From Streptomyces aurantiacus JA 4570 (GTDB lineage Bacteria; Actinomycetota; Actinomycetes; Streptomycetales; Streptomycetaceae): 64,000 bases of DNA. The DNA is taken from contig NZ_AOPZ01000050.1 in assembly GCF_000414115.1 (NCBI RefSeq), positions 23,466 to 87,465 on the forward strand, given 5' to 3'. The first letter of the stretch is position 1; the number at the start of each line of letters is the position of its first letter. This document shows positions 35,476 through 45,556 of this stretch, in pieces. A model generated the notes under the pieces. It saw only the letters and a program-made list of their open reading frames with translations. It ran no database searches and was not told where the DNA came from. The translations under genes and the position numbers were made by a program.

Positions 35476-37083
35476 TCAGTCGCTCACACCGCGGGCGAGC
35501 TCCCACAGCTGCAGATTCGAAGCGGAGTTGAGAGCCCACTCGACACCCGTGATGTCGTCGCGGGCGGCGATGTACTGCTTGCCCTGCCACAGCGGGAGCA
35601 CCGGAACGTCCTCGGCGACGATGTCCTGGATCTTCTCGATGCTCTTGATGGCGCTGAGGCGGTCGGCCTCACGGCGGGAGGTGGGGATCAGTTCGTTGTT
35701 GATGGTCTTGTTGCGGTAGGGCGAGCCGAGGAAGTTGTCCTCGTCGAGGAACGGCGCGAGGAAGTTGTCGGCGTCCGGGAAGTCCGGGAACCAGCCCATG
35801 CCGTAGACGTCGTACTTGCCCTCGCGCTCCGCCGGGCGGAAGGTGTTCCAGATCTCGCCCTTGATCTGCACGTCGAAGAGGCCGCTGTCGTTCAGCTGCT
35901 GCTGCAGCGTCTCGAACTCCTTCTTCGTGGCCGGACCGTAGTGGTCGGTGGTGTAGTGCATGGTCAGCTTGACCGGCGTGTCGATACCGGCCGCGTCGAG
36001 CATCGACTTGGCCTTCTTCGGGTCCGGCTGCTCGTACTTGTTGAAGAACGAGTTGGAGTGGCCCGTGATGGTGGTCGGCACCAGCGAGTACAGCGGGTCG
36101 GCCGTCTTGCCGTACACGTTGCCCGCGAGCGCGCCGCGGTCGACGATCTGCGCCATGGCCTGCCGGACGGCCTTGTTCTTGACGGTCGGCGCGTTCGTGT
36201 TGAAGGCGAGGTAGCGGATCTCCAGGCCGGGCATCTCGACGAGGTCGATGTCCTTGCCGGGGCTGTTGTCGAGCTTCTTGATCTGCTGCGGCGACATGGT
36301 GCGGGTCATCAGGTCGATGTCGCCGCTGTCGAGCGCCTTGCCCATGCCTGCGGCGTTCACGAAGGTCCGCAGCTCGATCTTGTCGTTCTCCGGCTCGAAC
36401 GAACCCTTGTAGTTCGGGTTCTTGGTGAAGACCGCCTTGACGACCTGGTCGTTCTTCACTTCCGACTTGACGCTGTAGGGTCCGGAGCCGTCCACCTCGA
36501 AGCCGTCACGCAGCTTCTTCTTGCTGTAGTGATCGGGGCTGACGATGCCCGCGGTCGGCGTCGCGAGCTTGTACGGGAACGTCGCGTCCGGGCTCTTGAG
36601 GTGGAAGACGATGCCCCGGTCGCCCTGGACCTCGATGGTCTCCACGTTCGCCACCAGGCCGTTGGAACCGCTGGGGTTGGCCATCTTCATGTCGCGGACG
36701 CGCTCGATGGAGAACTTCACGTCGGCGGCGGTCAGCGCCTTGCCGTCGGCGAACTTCAGGTCCTTGCGCAGGGTGCAGGCGTACCGCTCGTTGCCCGTGT
36801 CGGTGAAGCCGCACTTCTGCGCGGCCTCGGGCTCCGGCTCGCCGCCCCCGCGCGGCAGGGCCATGAGGGTCTGCAGGGTCTGCCGCAGCACGTTCCAGGT
36901 TCCGGCGTCGTAGGAGTACGCCGGGTCGAAGGGAGCCGGGACCTCCTTCGATACGGCGAACCGGTCCGTGGTGCCCACCGCGATGGGGTCGTCGCCGTCC
37001 CCGCTGCCCGAACCGCCACACGCGGCGAGCGTGGGGGCGAGCAGACCTATGAGGGCCGGCAGCACCAAAGTCTTGCGGTTCAT
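35476..37083 (-). CDS. ABC transporter substrate-binding lipoprotein (peptide/SBP family 5), copy 2
   Basis: A 535-residue paralogue of the next gene. The signal MNRKTLVLPALIGLLAPTLAAC ends in a lipobox (LAAC). Family 5 core segments include LKFADGKALTAADVKFSIERV, VFHLKSPDATFPYKLA, and DFPDADNFLAPFLDEDNF. ATG 37083 gives a proper signal peptide; an upstream in-frame codon would add charged residues before it. Probably a dicistron with copy 1. It must rely on permeases encoded elsewhere, or act as a sensor. Confidence 0.9.
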   Translation of the reverse strand: MNRKTLVLPALIGLLAPTLAACGGSGSGDGDDPIAVGTTDRFAVSKEVPAPFDPAYSYDAGTWNVLRQTLQTLMALPRGGGEPEPEAAQKCGFTDTGNERYACTLRKDLKFADGKALTAADVKFSIERVRDMKMANPSGSNGLVANVETIEVQGDRGIVFHLKSPDATFPYKLATPTAGIVSPDHYSKKKLRDGFEVDGSGPYSVKSEVKNDQVVKAVFTKNPNYKGSFEPENDKIELRTFVNAAGMGKALDSGDIDLMTRTMSPQQIKKLDNSPGKDIDLVEMPGLEIRYLAFNTNAPTVKNKAVRQAMAQIVDRGALAGNVYGKTADPLYSLVPTTITGHSNSFFNKYEQPDPKKAKSMLDAAGIDTPVKLTMHYTTDHYGPATKKEFETLQQQLNDSGLFDVQIKGEIWNTFRPAEREGKYDVYGMGWFPDFPDADNFLAPFLDEDNFLGSPYRNKTINNELIPTSRREADRLSAIKSIEKIQDIVAEDVPVLPLWQGKQYIAARDDITGVEWALNSASNLQLWELARGVSD

Positions 37084-37443
37084 GCTGGACGTTCTCCAGA
37101 GCTCTTGGTCCCGTGTTTCCGGCAACGGCGGGGTGGGGTTGATGGTGCACGGGGGGGTGACGCGATGTTCTCGCGACGAGATTAGTCCGCACCAGCGGAG
37201 GCGCTGGAGGAGACCGGAGTCGGGGTTCCATCACACAGTGATACGGGGCGTGGACGCACCGATAACCCGACACCGGAAGGTTTCGTGCACGGGAGGCCCA
37301 ATCAGGACACAAGGTCATGCCCCCATCAGGGAGTAAGGGCTCTCCTGCACAGGAGGGATTCCCTGTCGACCCTCGCACAAGTGGGAAAGGTCACACTTTC
37401 AACTGGCCTTGGGGCCAGGGGATTTCGGCCAACGGCGGCCGGT
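37084..37443. other. Spacer upstream of the peptide-binding pair
   Basis: 360 bp without a credible gene. It separates the HAD gene end from the lipoprotein start, both minus strand, so it should contain the lipoprotein promoter and HAD terminator. I could not identify a specific operator or clear hairpin. Confidence 0.35.
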
Positions 37444-38139
37444 TCAGGCGCCCATCAGGCCGTGCAGGAACCGCAGGTCGACGTTTTCGAGCGAGGGCAC
37501 GACGGTCCGGCCGACGGCCGGGGCGATGGGCGCGACGGACGGCACGGCCACCACGCGGCAGCCCGCGGCCTCGGCGGCGGCCACACCCGTCGCGGTGTCC
37601 TCGATGACGGCGCACCGGGCCGGGTCCGCGCCCAGGCGGGAGGCGGCGAGGAGATAGGGGTCGGGGTGCGGCTTGGTGCGGGCCACCTCGTCGCCGGCGA
37701 CGGTCAGCCGGAAGTGGTGGGCGCCGATGGAGTCCAGGACCCGGTCGATGATGCGCCGGTGCGAGGCGGACACGAGCGCCGTGGGCACCTCGTGGGCGGC
37801 GAGTTCGGTGAGGAGTCTCGCGGCCCCGGGCATCAGCGGCAGGGCGCGGCTGATGCGGTCCTCGAAGCCGTCGTTGAGCAGGACGGTCAGCTCCGGGACG
37901 GTGATGTCCGCGCCGGTGGCCTCGATGAGGAAGCCGGCGCTGCGGGTCATGGGCCCGCCGACCACGACGTCCCGCCAGGACTCGTCGAGCGCGTGCCCGA
38001 GCGCGGCGAAGACCTCCACCTCGGCGTCCCACCAGAAGCCCTCGGTGTCGACGAGGGTTCCGTCCATGTCGAGGAGAACGGCCTGCAGGGCGGAGCCTTC
38101 GGCCGTTCGGGTACCGAGCGCGGGGACCGTACTGGTCAT
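37444..38139 (-). CDS. HAD-superfamily phosphatase (beta-phosphoglucomutase-like)
   Basis: A 231-residue HAD hydrolase. The nucleophile motif I is LLDMDGTLVDTEG, motif II is the Ser in ALVSASHRR, the motif III Lys is in RTKPHPDPYLLAA, and motif IV is VIEDTATGVAAAEAAG. The helical cap lies between motifs I and II, as in subfamily I (PGMB/phosphonatase-like) enzymes. Sugar phosphates are typical substrates. ATG 38139 is preceded by GGAGGTG. It follows metH at 127 bp with a hairpin between. Confidence 0.9.
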   Translation of the reverse strand: MTSTVPALGTRTAEGSALQAVLLDMDGTLVDTEGFWWDAEVEVFAALGHALDESWRDVVVGGPMTRSAGFLIEATGADITVPELTVLLNDGFEDRISRALPLMPGAARLLTELAAHEVPTALVSASHRRIIDRVLDSIGAHHFRLTVAGDEVARTKPHPDPYLLAASRLGADPARCAVIEDTATGVAAAEAAGCRVVAVPSVAPIAPAVGRTVVPSLENVDLRFLHGLMGA

Positions 38140-38164
38140 CCGGGCACCTCCATAGGGGACGAGA

Positions 38165-38193
38165 AGGCCGGCCCCCCAGAAGGGGACCGGCCT
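38165..38193 (-). terminator. Hairpin between metH and the HAD gene
   Basis: AGGCCGG (38165-38171) pairs with CCGGCCT (38187-38193), and the stem continues with C/G pairs after one mismatch. It lies 74 bp past the metH stop, inside the HAD leader. Confidence 0.55.
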
Positions 38194-38266
38194 GAGCTGG
38201 ACCGTCCAGTGTACGACTGCCCGGATCAAAGCGCCTCTGAATACCGCGGCACACCGCCGCGGCGGC

Positions 38267-41200
38267 TCAGCGGGCGTTGAAGTACTTGGCCTCGGGGTGG
38301 TGGATCACGATCGCGTCCGTCGACTGTTCGGGGTGGAGCTGGAACTCCTCCGAGAGTTCGACGCCGATCCGCTCCGGGCGCAGGAGTTCGGCGATCTTGG
38401 CGCGGTCCTCCAGGTCGGGGCAGGCGCCGTAGCCGAGGGAGAAGCGGGCGCCGCGGTACTTGAGCGCGAACATGTCCTCGACGTCTGCCGGGTCCTCGCC
38501 GGCGAAGCCGAGCTCGGAGCGCACCCGGGCGTGCCAGTACTCGGCCAGCGCCTCGGCCAACTGCACGGACAGGCCGTGCAGTTCGAGGTAGTCGCGGTAG
38601 GCGTCGGCCGCGAACAGCTCGGCCGTGGCCTCGCCGATCTTCGAGCCGACGGTGACGACCTGGAGGCCCACCACGTCCTGCTCGCCGGACTCCTCCGGGC
38701 GGAAGAAGTCCGCGAGGCACAGGCGCCGGCCGCGGCGCTGGCGCGGGAAGGAGAAGCGGGTGCGCTCGTTGCCCTGCTCGTCCAGGATGATCAGGTCGTC
38801 GCCCTTGGACACGCACGGGAAGTAGCCGTAGACGACGGCCGCTTCCAGCAGGTTCTTGGTCTGGAGCTCGTCGAGCAGGCCGCGCAGGCGCGGGCGGCCC
38901 TCGGTCTCGACCAGTTCCTCGTACGTCGGGCCGTCGCCGGCGCGGGCCTGCTTCAGGCCCCACTGGCCCTTGAAGAGCGCGCCCTCGTCCAGCCAGGAGG
39001 CGTACTCCTTGAGCTGGATGCCCTTGATGACGCGGGTGCCCCAGAACGGCGGCGTGGGCAGGGGGTTGTCGACGGCGACGTCGGAGCGTGCCGGGCCCTC
39101 GGGCTCGTCGACGGCCACCGCGGGCGTGTCCCGCTTGGGCACGCGGCGCTGCTTCAGCTCCGGCAGGGTGGCGCCGGGGACGCCGCGCTTGACCGCGATC
39201 AGGGCGTCCATCAGGCGCAGGCCCTCGAACGCGTCGCGGGCGTAGCGGACCTCGCCCTCGTAGATCTCGTGCAGGTCCTGCTCGACGTACGCCCGGGTCA
39301 GGGCGGCGCCGCCGAGGATGACCGGGTAGTCGGCGGCCATCTGGCGCTGGTTGAGCTCCTCCAGGTTCTCCTTCATGATCACGGTCGACTTGACCAGGAG
39401 TCCTGACATGCCGATGACGTCGGCGCGGTGTTCCTGCGCGGCGTCCAGGATCGCGGCGACGGGCTGCTTGATGCCCAGGTTGACCACGTTGTAGCCGTTG
39501 TTGGACAGGATGATGTCGACGAGGTTCTTGCCGATGTCGTGGACGTCGCCGCGCACGGTGGCGAGCACGATGGTGCCCTTGCCCTCGGCGTCGGACTTCT
39601 CCATGTGCGGCTCCAGGTGGGCCACCGCGGTCTTCATGACCTCGGCGGACTGGAGCACGAACGGCAGCTGCATCTGGCCGGAGCCGAAGAGCTCGCCGAC
39701 GACCTTCATGCCCTCCAGGAGCGTGTCGTTGACGATGTCCAGGGCGGGGCGGTCGGCGAGGGCCGCGTCGAGGTCGGCCTCCAGGCCGTTCTTCTCGCCG
39801 TCGATGATGCGCCGCTGCAGGCGCTCGTCCAGCGGCAGGGCGAGGAGTTCCTCGGCCTTGCCCGCCTTCATGGACTTCATGTTGACGCCCTCGAAGAGCT
39901 CCATGAGCTTCTGCAGGGGGTCGTAGCCCTCTTCACGGCGGTCGTAGATCAGGTCTCGGGCGACCTTGACCTGCTCCTCCTCCAGGCGGGCGATCGGCAG
40001 GATCTTGGAGGCGTGCACGATCGCGGAGTCCAGGCCCGCCTTGACGCACTCGTCCAGGAAGACGGAGTTGAGGACGACGCGGGCGGCCGGGTTGAGGCCG
40101 AAGGAGATGTTCGACAGGCCGAGCGTGGTCTGCACGTCGGGGTGACGCCGCTTCAGCTCGCGGATCGCGCCGATGGTGGCGATGCCGTCGCCCCGGGACT
40201 CCTCCTGACCGGTGCAGATGGTGAAGGTCAGGGTGTCGATGAGGATGTCCGACTCGTGGATGCCCCAGTTCGTCGTCAGGTCCTCGATGAGGCGCTCGGC
40301 GATGGCGACCTTGTGCTCGACGGTGCGGGCCTGGCCCTCCTCGTCGATGGTCAGGGCGATCAGCGCGGCGCCGTGCTCCTGGGCGAGCGCGGTGACCTTG
40401 GCGAAGCGGGACTCGGGGCCGTCGCCGTCCTCGTAGTTGACGGAGTTGATGACCGCGCGGCCGCCGAGCTTCTCCAGGCCGGCCTGGATGACGGGCACCT
40501 CGGTGGAGTCCAGGACGATGGGCAGCGTGGAGGCGGTGGCGAAGCGGCCGGCCAGTTCCTGCATGTCCGCGACGCCGTCCCGGCCGACGTAGTCGACGCA
40601 GAGGTCGAGCATGTGGGCGCCCTCGCGGATCTGGTCGCGGGCCATCTCCACGCAGTCGTCCCAGCGGCCCTCCAGCATGGCCTCGCGGAACTTCTTCGAG
40701 CCGTTGGCGTTCGTACGCTCGCCGATGGCCATGTACGAGGTGTCCTGTCGGAACGGGACAGTCTGGTACAGCGAGGCGGCGCCCGGCTCGGGGCGCGGCT
40801 CGCGCGCGGTCGGGGTGAGCCCGCGCACCCGCTCGACGACCTGCCGCAGGTGCTCGGGGGTCGTGCCGCAGCAGCCGCCGACCAGGGACAGGCCGTACTC
40901 GCGGACGAAGGTCTCCTGGGCGTCAGCCAGCTCGGGGGCGGTCAGCGGGTAGTGCGCACCGTCCTTGCCGAGGACGGGCAGGCCGGCGTTGGGCATGCAG
41001 GCCAGCGGGACACGGGAGTGCCGGGCCAGATAGCGCAGGTGCTCGCTCATCTCGGCCGGTCCTGTCGCACAGTTCAGGCCGATCATGTCGATGCCCAGCG
41101 GCTCCAGGGCGGTGAGCGCGGCGCCGATCTCCGAGCCGAGCAGCATGGTGCCGGTCGTCTCGACGGTGACGGAGCAGATCAGCGGCAGGTTCGCGCCGGT

Positions 41201-41797
41201 GGCGTCCAGGGCGCGGCGGGCGCCGAGCAGCGCGGACTTGGTCTGCAGGAGGTCCTGGGTGGTCTCGACCAGGAGCGCGTCGGCGCCGCCCGCGATCATG
41301 CCTTCGGCGTTCTGCTGGTAGGCGTCGCGCAGGGTGGTGTACGGGGCGTGGCCGAGGGTCGGCAGCTTGGTGCCGGGGCCCATGGAGCCGAGGACCCAGC
41401 GCTGCTGCCCGGTGGAGGCGGTGAACTCGTCGGCGACCTCGCGGGCGATGCGGGCGCCGGACTCGGAGAGCTCGAAGACGCGCTCGGGGATGTCGTACTC
41501 ACCGAGGGCCGCGTGGTTGGCGCCGAAGGTGTTGGTCTCGACGCAGTCGACGCCCGCGGCGAAGTACTCCCGGTGGACGTTGGCCACGATGTCGGGGCGG
41601 GTGATGTTCAGGATTTCGTTGCAGCCCTCGAGGTTCTCGAAGTCCTCGAGGGTGGGGTCCTGCGCCTGCAGCATGGTGCCCATCGCGCCGTCGGCGACCA
41701 CCACGCGGGTCGCCAGTGCTTCGCGGAGGGCGTCGGCCCGGCTCCCGGCGGAGGCGTCCGCTGCGGAGTCGGATGAGGGGGTCGGCAACGAGGCCAT
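38267..41797 (-). CDS. metH: Cobalamin-dependent methionine synthase
   Basis: A 1176-residue multidomain enzyme transferring methyl from methyltetrahydrofolate to homocysteine through methylcobalamin. Domains in order: homocysteine-binding (DGAMGTMLQAQ; zinc Cys in GLNCATGP and GGCCGTTPEHL), pterin-binding (GERTNANGSKKF, DLCVDYVGRDG), cap (ELFGSGQMQLPFVLQSAEVMK), B12-binding with the DxHxxG axial-His motif (ATVRGDVHDIGKNLV), and the C-terminal reactivation domain ending LHPEQSTDAIVIHHPEAKYF. ATG 41797 (MASLPTPSSDS). I looked for a cobalamin riboswitch in the leader and saw none. Confidence 0.96.
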   Translation of the reverse strand: MASLPTPSSDSAADASAGSRADALREALATRVVVADGAMGTMLQAQDPTLEDFENLEGCNEILNITRPDIVANVHREYFAAGVDCVETNTFGANHAALGEYDIPERVFELSESGARIAREVADEFTASTGQQRWVLGSMGPGTKLPTLGHAPYTTLRDAYQQNAEGMIAGGADALLVETTQDLLQTKSALLGARRALDATGANLPLICSVTVETTGTMLLGSEIGAALTALEPLGIDMIGLNCATGPAEMSEHLRYLARHSRVPLACMPNAGLPVLGKDGAHYPLTAPELADAQETFVREYGLSLVGGCCGTTPEHLRQVVERVRGLTPTAREPRPEPGAASLYQTVPFRQDTSYMAIGERTNANGSKKFREAMLEGRWDDCVEMARDQIREGAHMLDLCVDYVGRDGVADMQELAGRFATASTLPIVLDSTEVPVIQAGLEKLGGRAVINSVNYEDGDGPESRFAKVTALAQEHGAALIALTIDEEGQARTVEHKVAIAERLIEDLTTNWGIHESDILIDTLTFTICTGQEESRGDGIATIGAIRELKRRHPDVQTTLGLSNISFGLNPAARVVLNSVFLDECVKAGLDSAIVHASKILPIARLEEEQVKVARDLIYDRREEGYDPLQKLMELFEGVNMKSMKAGKAEELLALPLDERLQRRIIDGEKNGLEADLDAALADRPALDIVNDTLLEGMKVVGELFGSGQMQLPFVLQSAEVMKTAVAHLEPHMEKSDAEGKGTIVLATVRGDVHDIGKNLVDIILSNNGYNVVNLGIKQPVAAILDAAQEHRADVIGMSGLLVKSTVIMKENLEELNQRQMAADYPVILGGAALTRAYVEQDLHEIYEGEVRYARDAFEGLRLMDALIAVKRGVPGATLPELKQRRVPKRDTPAVAVDEPEGPARSDVAVDNPLPTPPFWGTRVIKGIQLKEYASWLDEGALFKGQWGLKQARAGDGPTYEELVETEGRPRLRGLLDELQTKNLLEAAVVYGYFPCVSKGDDLIILDEQGNERTRFSFPRQRRGRRLCLADFFRPEESGEQDVVGLQVVTVGSKIGEATAELFAADAYRDYLELHGLSVQLAEALAEYWHARVRSELGFAGEDPADVEDMFALKYRGARFSLGYGACPDLEDRAKIAELLRPERIGVELSEEFQLHPEQSTDAIVIHHPEAKYFNAR

Positions 41798-42011
41798 GAA
41801 TGAGCTCCCTGGAGTGCGACGGCTGTCGGCTTTGCGGGTTCCTCGGGGACCCGCACTCGGCCAGAGTAGCCGGGACCCCGGTCCGGCCGTGAGAGCGTCC
41901 CAGCGGGCGGACCGGCAGACGGGTGGCCGGAAGTCGTCGTTCGGCCGTGCCCGACGGGAAACGCCGCGCACGCGCCCTTAGCCACAGGTCGGCAACGACC
42001 GATAGTGTTCA

Positions 42012-42023
42012 GCATTGTCGAAC
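42012..42023. promoter_or_regulatory. Candidate GylR operator upstream of gylR
   Basis: GCATTGTCGAAC lies 66 bp upstream of the gylR start. It is followed by GGTGAATGC, so GCATT/AATGC form inverted half-sites. The same 12-mer recurs upstream of glpF (43016-43027), pointing to a shared autoregulatory operator. Confidence 0.6.
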
Positions 42024-42088
42024 GGTGAATGCGTTCTTGAGTTCGCTGCGGACTGTGTGCGCGGCACGGGATGGAGGACAGGGCTGCG

Positions 42089-42853
42089 ATGGCACGGAAC
42101 ATCCAGTCGCTCGAGCGGGCCGCCGCGATGCTGCGGCTGCTCGCGGGCGGCGAGCGCCGGCTCGGCCTCTCGGACATCGCTTCCGCCCTCGGCCTCGCCA
42201 AGGGTACGGCGCACGGCATCCTGCGCACCCTGCAGCAGGAGGGCTTCGTCGAGCAGGACGCGGCGTCCGGGCGCTATCAGCTCGGCGCGGAGCTGCTGCG
42301 GCTCGGCAACAGCTATCTGGACGTGCACGAGCTGCGCGCCCGCGCGCTGGTGTGGACCGACGACCTGGCCCGCTCCAGCGGCGAGAGCGTGTACCTGGGC
42401 GTGCTGCACCAGCAGGGCGTGCTGATCGTGCACCACGTCTTCCGGCCCGACGACAGCAGGCAGGTCCTGGAGGTGGGGGCCATGCAGCCGCTGCACTCCT
42501 CGGCGCTCGGCAAGGTGCTCGCCGCGTACGACCCGGTGGCGCACAGCGAGGCGCTCGAGTGCGAGCGGGAGTCGTTCACGGCGCGCACCGTGACCGCCCC
42601 GGAGGCGTTCGAGGAGGTCCTCGACCTCACTCGCGCGCGCGGGTACGCGGCCGACGCGGAGGAGACCTGGGAGGGGATCGCGTCCGTGGCCGCGCCCATT
42701 CACGACCGGCGGCGGATGCCGGTGGGGGCGGTGGGGATCACGGGGGCCGTGGAGCGGGTGTGCCCTTCGGGCGAGATGCGGCCCGAGCTGATCGCCGCGG
42801 TGCGGGACTGCGCGCGGGCGGTGTCCCGGGACTTGGGCGCGAGCCGTTTCTGA
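42089..42853 (+). CDS. gylR: IclR-family glycerol operon repressor GylR
   Basis: A 254-residue regulator that I recognise as closely resembling S. coelicolor GylR (MARNIQSLERAAAMLRLLAG...). The N-terminal winged helix is LGLSDIASALGLAKGTAHGILRTLQQEGFVEQD. The IclR effector domain follows (YLGVLHQQGVLIVHHVFRPDDSRQVLE, HSSALGKVLAAYDP, IAAPIHDRRRMPVGAVGITGAVERV). It represses itself and glpFKD and responds to glycerol 3-phosphate in S. coelicolor. ATG 42089 is preferred over 42071 because GGAGG lies between them. Orientation and spacing to glpF match the known gyl region. Confidence 0.95.
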   Translation: MARNIQSLERAAAMLRLLAGGERRLGLSDIASALGLAKGTAHGILRTLQQEGFVEQDAASGRYQLGAELLRLGNSYLDVHELRARALVWTDDLARSSGESVYLGVLHQQGVLIVHHVFRPDDSRQVLEVGAMQPLHSSALGKVLAAYDPVAHSEALECERESFTARTVTAPEAFEEVLDLTRARGYAADAEETWEGIASVAAPIHDRRRMPVGAVGITGAVERVCPSGEMRPELIAAVRDCARAVSRDLGASRF

Positions 42854-42970
42854 GGGGGGCTCCAGCGGGGTCCGGCCCGGTGTGCGGCGGGGCTCCGCGC
42901 GCTCTCTTGTTGCGGTACCGGCGATAACCCAGAACGATCAATAACGATCGTGTTTTCAATTACAGAAGTC

Positions 42971-43052
42971 TTGACGTGTTGGTAACCCCACGGTCAGACT
43001 CGCGTCCACCGGTCGGCATTGTCGAACACCTAACGGCATTACGCGTTACAGT
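42971..43052 (+). promoter_or_regulatory. glpFKD promoter/operator region
   Basis: A plausible -35 TTGACG (42971-42976) and -10 CAGACT (42995-43000) are spaced by 18 bp. The shared motif GCATTGTCGAAC (43016-43027) follows, just downstream of the predicted start point, then CGGCATTACGCG. A repressor bound there would block elongation. Slightly upstream, AACGATC occurs twice around 42930-42950. Nothing in the 300 bp spacer looks coding. Confidence 0.55.
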
Positions 43053-43151
43053 GGGGCAAGCCAGGGCCGGCAACGCCCTCACCTGAGGGCGCGGACCACC
43101 GGAGGGACCCGGGGTTCGCCTTTCCCTGGACGAAGGACAAAGGAGTCGCGG

Positions 43152-43937
43152 GTGTCCAGCTCCGACATCTTCATCGGCGAGACCATCGGTACCGCCGTGC
43201 TCATCCTGCTCGGTGGTGGCGTGTGCGCCGCCGTCACGCTCAAGCGCTCGAAGGCCAAGGACGCGGGCTGGCTCGCGATCACGTTCGGCTGGGGCTTCGC
43301 CGTACTGACCGGCGCGTACCTCGCGGGCGGCGTCTCCGGCGCGCACCTGAACCCGGCGGTCACCATCGGCCTCGCCGTGGACGGCGGCACCAAGTGGAGC
43401 GACGTGCCGATCTACCTCGGCTCGCAGCTGCTCGGCGCCATGATCGGTGCGGTGCTCGTGTGGGCCACGTACTACGGCCAGTTCCAGGCCCATCTCACCG
43501 ACCCGGAGATCCTCAAGGCCCAGCCCGTCGAGGAGGGCCTGGTCGACCAGAAGGCCGCGCCGAAGGCGGGCCCGGTGCTCGGCATCTTCTCCACCGGTCC
43601 GGAGATCCGGAACGTCGCCCAGAACCTCGTCACCGAGGTCATCGCCACGACCGTGCTCGTCCTGGCGATCCTCACGCAGGGCCTCAACGACGGCGGCAAC
43701 GGCCTCGGCACCCTCGGCGCCCTGATCACCGCGCTCGTCGTGGTGGGCATCGGCCTCTCGCTCGGCGGCCCCACGGGCTACGCCATCAACCCGGTCCGCG
43801 ACCTGGGCCCGCGCATCGTGCACTCGCTGCTCCCGCTCCCCAACAAGGGTGGCTCGGACTGGTCGTACGCGTGGATTCCCGTCGCCGGACCGCTGATCGG
43901 CGGCGCCCTCGCCGCATACATCTTCAAGCTGTTCTGA
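43152..43937 (+). CDS. glpF: Glycerol facilitator (MIP/aquaglyceroporin)
   Basis: A 261-residue membrane channel with six helices. The first pore motif is [11 protein letters not shown] (N67). The second reads [13 protein letters not shown], i.e. NPV where most family members have NPA; the conserved Arg of the selectivity filter and Asp of the glycerol type (RDLGPR) are present. It passes glycerol across the membrane for GlpK. GTG 43152 follows GGAG. First gene of the glpFKD operon under GylR. Confidence 0.94.
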   Translation: MSSSDIFIGETIGTAVLILLGGGVCAAVTLKRSKAKDAGWLAITFGWGFAVLTGAYLAGGVSGAHLNPAVTIGLAVDGGTKWSDVPIYLGSQLLGAMIGAVLVWATYYGQFQAHLTDPEILKAQPVEEGLVDQKAAPKAGPVLGIFSTGPEIRNVAQNLVTEVIATTVLVLAILTQGLNDGGNGLGTLGALITALVVVGIGLSLGGPTGYAINPVRDLGPRIVHSLLPLPNKGGSDWSYAWIPVAGPLIGGALAAYIFKLF

Positions 43938-43977
43938 GCGGCCCCGCCGACCACCACACGTACTTCAGGAGCACACC

Positions 43978-45519
43978 GTGACCGACGCACACACCGCAGG
44001 CCCCTTCATCGCGGCGATCGACCAGGGCACCACGTCCAGCCGCTGCATCGTCTTCGACCGGGACGGCCGCATCGTCTCCGTCGACCAGAAGGAGCACGAG
44101 CAGATCTTCCCGAAGCCGGGCTGGGTCGAGCACAACGCCACCGAGATCTGGACCAACGTCCAGGAAGTCGTCGCCGGAGCCGTCTCCAAGGCCGGCATCA
44201 CCCGCGACGACATCAAGGCCATCGGCATCACCAACCAGCGTGAGACCACGCTGCTGTGGGACAAGAACACCGGCGAGCCGGTGCACAACGCCATCGTCTG
44301 GCAGGACACCCGCACCGACGCCCTCTGCAAGGAGCTCGGCCGCAACGTCGGCCAGGACCGCTTCCGCCGCGAGACGGGCCTGCCGCTGGCCTCCTACTTC
44401 GCCGGTCCCAAGGCCCGCTGGCTGCTCGACAACGTCGAGGGCCTGCGCGAGCGCGCCGAGGCGGGCGACATCCTCTTCGGCACCATGGACTCCTGGGTCA
44501 TCTGGAACCTGACGGGCGGTGTGAACGGCGGCAAGCACGTCACCGACGTCACCAACGCCTCCCGCACCATGCTGATGAACCTCCACACCATGGAGTGGGA
44601 CGAGCGCATCGCCGAGTCCATCGGCGTGCCGATGCAGATCCTCCCCGAGATCCGCTCCTCCGCCGAGGTCTACGGCGACGTCGCCGGCGGCAAGCTCGGC
44701 GACATCCTGGGCGGCATCCCGGTCGCCTCCGCGCTCGGCGACCAGCAGGCGGCCCTGTTCGGCCAGACCTGTTTCGAGGAGGGCGAGGCCAAGTCCACGT
44801 ACGGCACCGGCACGTTCATGCTGATGAACACCGGTGAGAAGGCCATCAACTCCTACTCCGGGCTGCTGACCACCGTCGGCTACCAGATCGGCGACAAGAA
44901 GCCGGTCTACGCCCTCGAGGGCTCCATCGCCGTCACCGGATCGCTCGTGCAGTGGATGCGCGACCAGATGGGCCTGATCAACTCCGCCGCCGAGATCGAG
45001 ACGCTCGCGTCCTCGGTCGAGGACAACGGCGGCGCCTACTTCGTACCGGCCTTCTCCGGCCTGTTCGCCCCGTACTGGCGCTCCGACGCCCGCGGTGTGA
45101 TCGCCGGTCTGACCCGGTACGTCACCAAGGCGCACATCGCGCGCGCCGTCCTGGAGGCCACCGCCTGGCAGACCCGTGAGATCACCGACGCCATGACGAA
45201 GGACTCCGGCGTCGAACTCGCGGCCCTCAAGGTCGACGGCGGCATGACCTCCAACAACCTGCTGATGCAGACCCTCTCGGACTTCCTGGACGCGCCGGTG
45301 GTGCGCCCCATGGTCGCCGAGACGACCTGCCTCGGCGCCGCCTATGCCGCCGGCCTCGCCGTCGGCTTCTGGTCCTCCACCGACGACCTGCGCGCCAACT
45401 GGCGCCGGGCCGCGGAGTGGACCCCCCGCATGGACGCGGATGTCCGCGCCCGTGAGTACAAGAACTGGCTCAAGGCCGTCGAGCGGACCATGGGCTGGCT
45501 CGAGGACGACGAGAGCTGA
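43978..45519 (+). CDS. glpK: Glycerol kinase
   Basis: A 513-residue FGGY-family kinase that phosphorylates glycerol to sn-glycerol 3-phosphate. The N-terminal ATP motif is [19 protein letters not shown]. The family blocks are [23 protein letters not shown], and the FGGY signatures including [25 protein letters not shown] and [13 protein letters not shown]. It starts 41 bp after glpF at GTG 43978 with AGGAG upstream. Its substrate is supplied by GlpF and its product goes to GlpD. Confidence 0.97.
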   Translation: MTDAHTAGPFIAAIDQGTTSSRCIVFDRDGRIVSVDQKEHEQIFPKPGWVEHNATEIWTNVQEVVAGAVSKAGITRDDIKAIGITNQRETTLLWDKNTGEPVHNAIVWQDTRTDALCKELGRNVGQDRFRRETGLPLASYFAGPKARWLLDNVEGLRERAEAGDILFGTMDSWVIWNLTGGVNGGKHVTDVTNASRTMLMNLHTMEWDERIAESIGVPMQILPEIRSSAEVYGDVAGGKLGDILGGIPVASALGDQQAALFGQTCFEEGEAKSTYGTGTFMLMNTGEKAINSYSGLLTTVGYQIGDKKPVYALEGSIAVTGSLVQWMRDQMGLINSAAEIETLASSVEDNGGAYFVPAFSGLFAPYWRSDARGVIAGLTRYVTKAHIARAVLEATAWQTREITDAMTKDSGVELAALKVDGGMTSNNLLMQTLSDFLDAPVVRPMVAETTCLGAAYAAGLAVGFWSSTDDLRANWRRAAEWTPRMDADVRAREYKNWLKAVERTMGWLEDDES

Positions 45520-45556
45520 ACCGCACTCAGCTCAGCTGACGAGGAGTTAAGCAACC

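Noticed and set aside
39428..41776. A long plus-strand open frame opposite metH
   Set aside because: An antisense shadow of metH; no recognisable domain.
41798..42011. Cobalamin riboswitch upstream of metH
   Set aside because: I looked for the B12-box pattern in the minus-strand leader and found no convincing match; a covariance-model search would decide.
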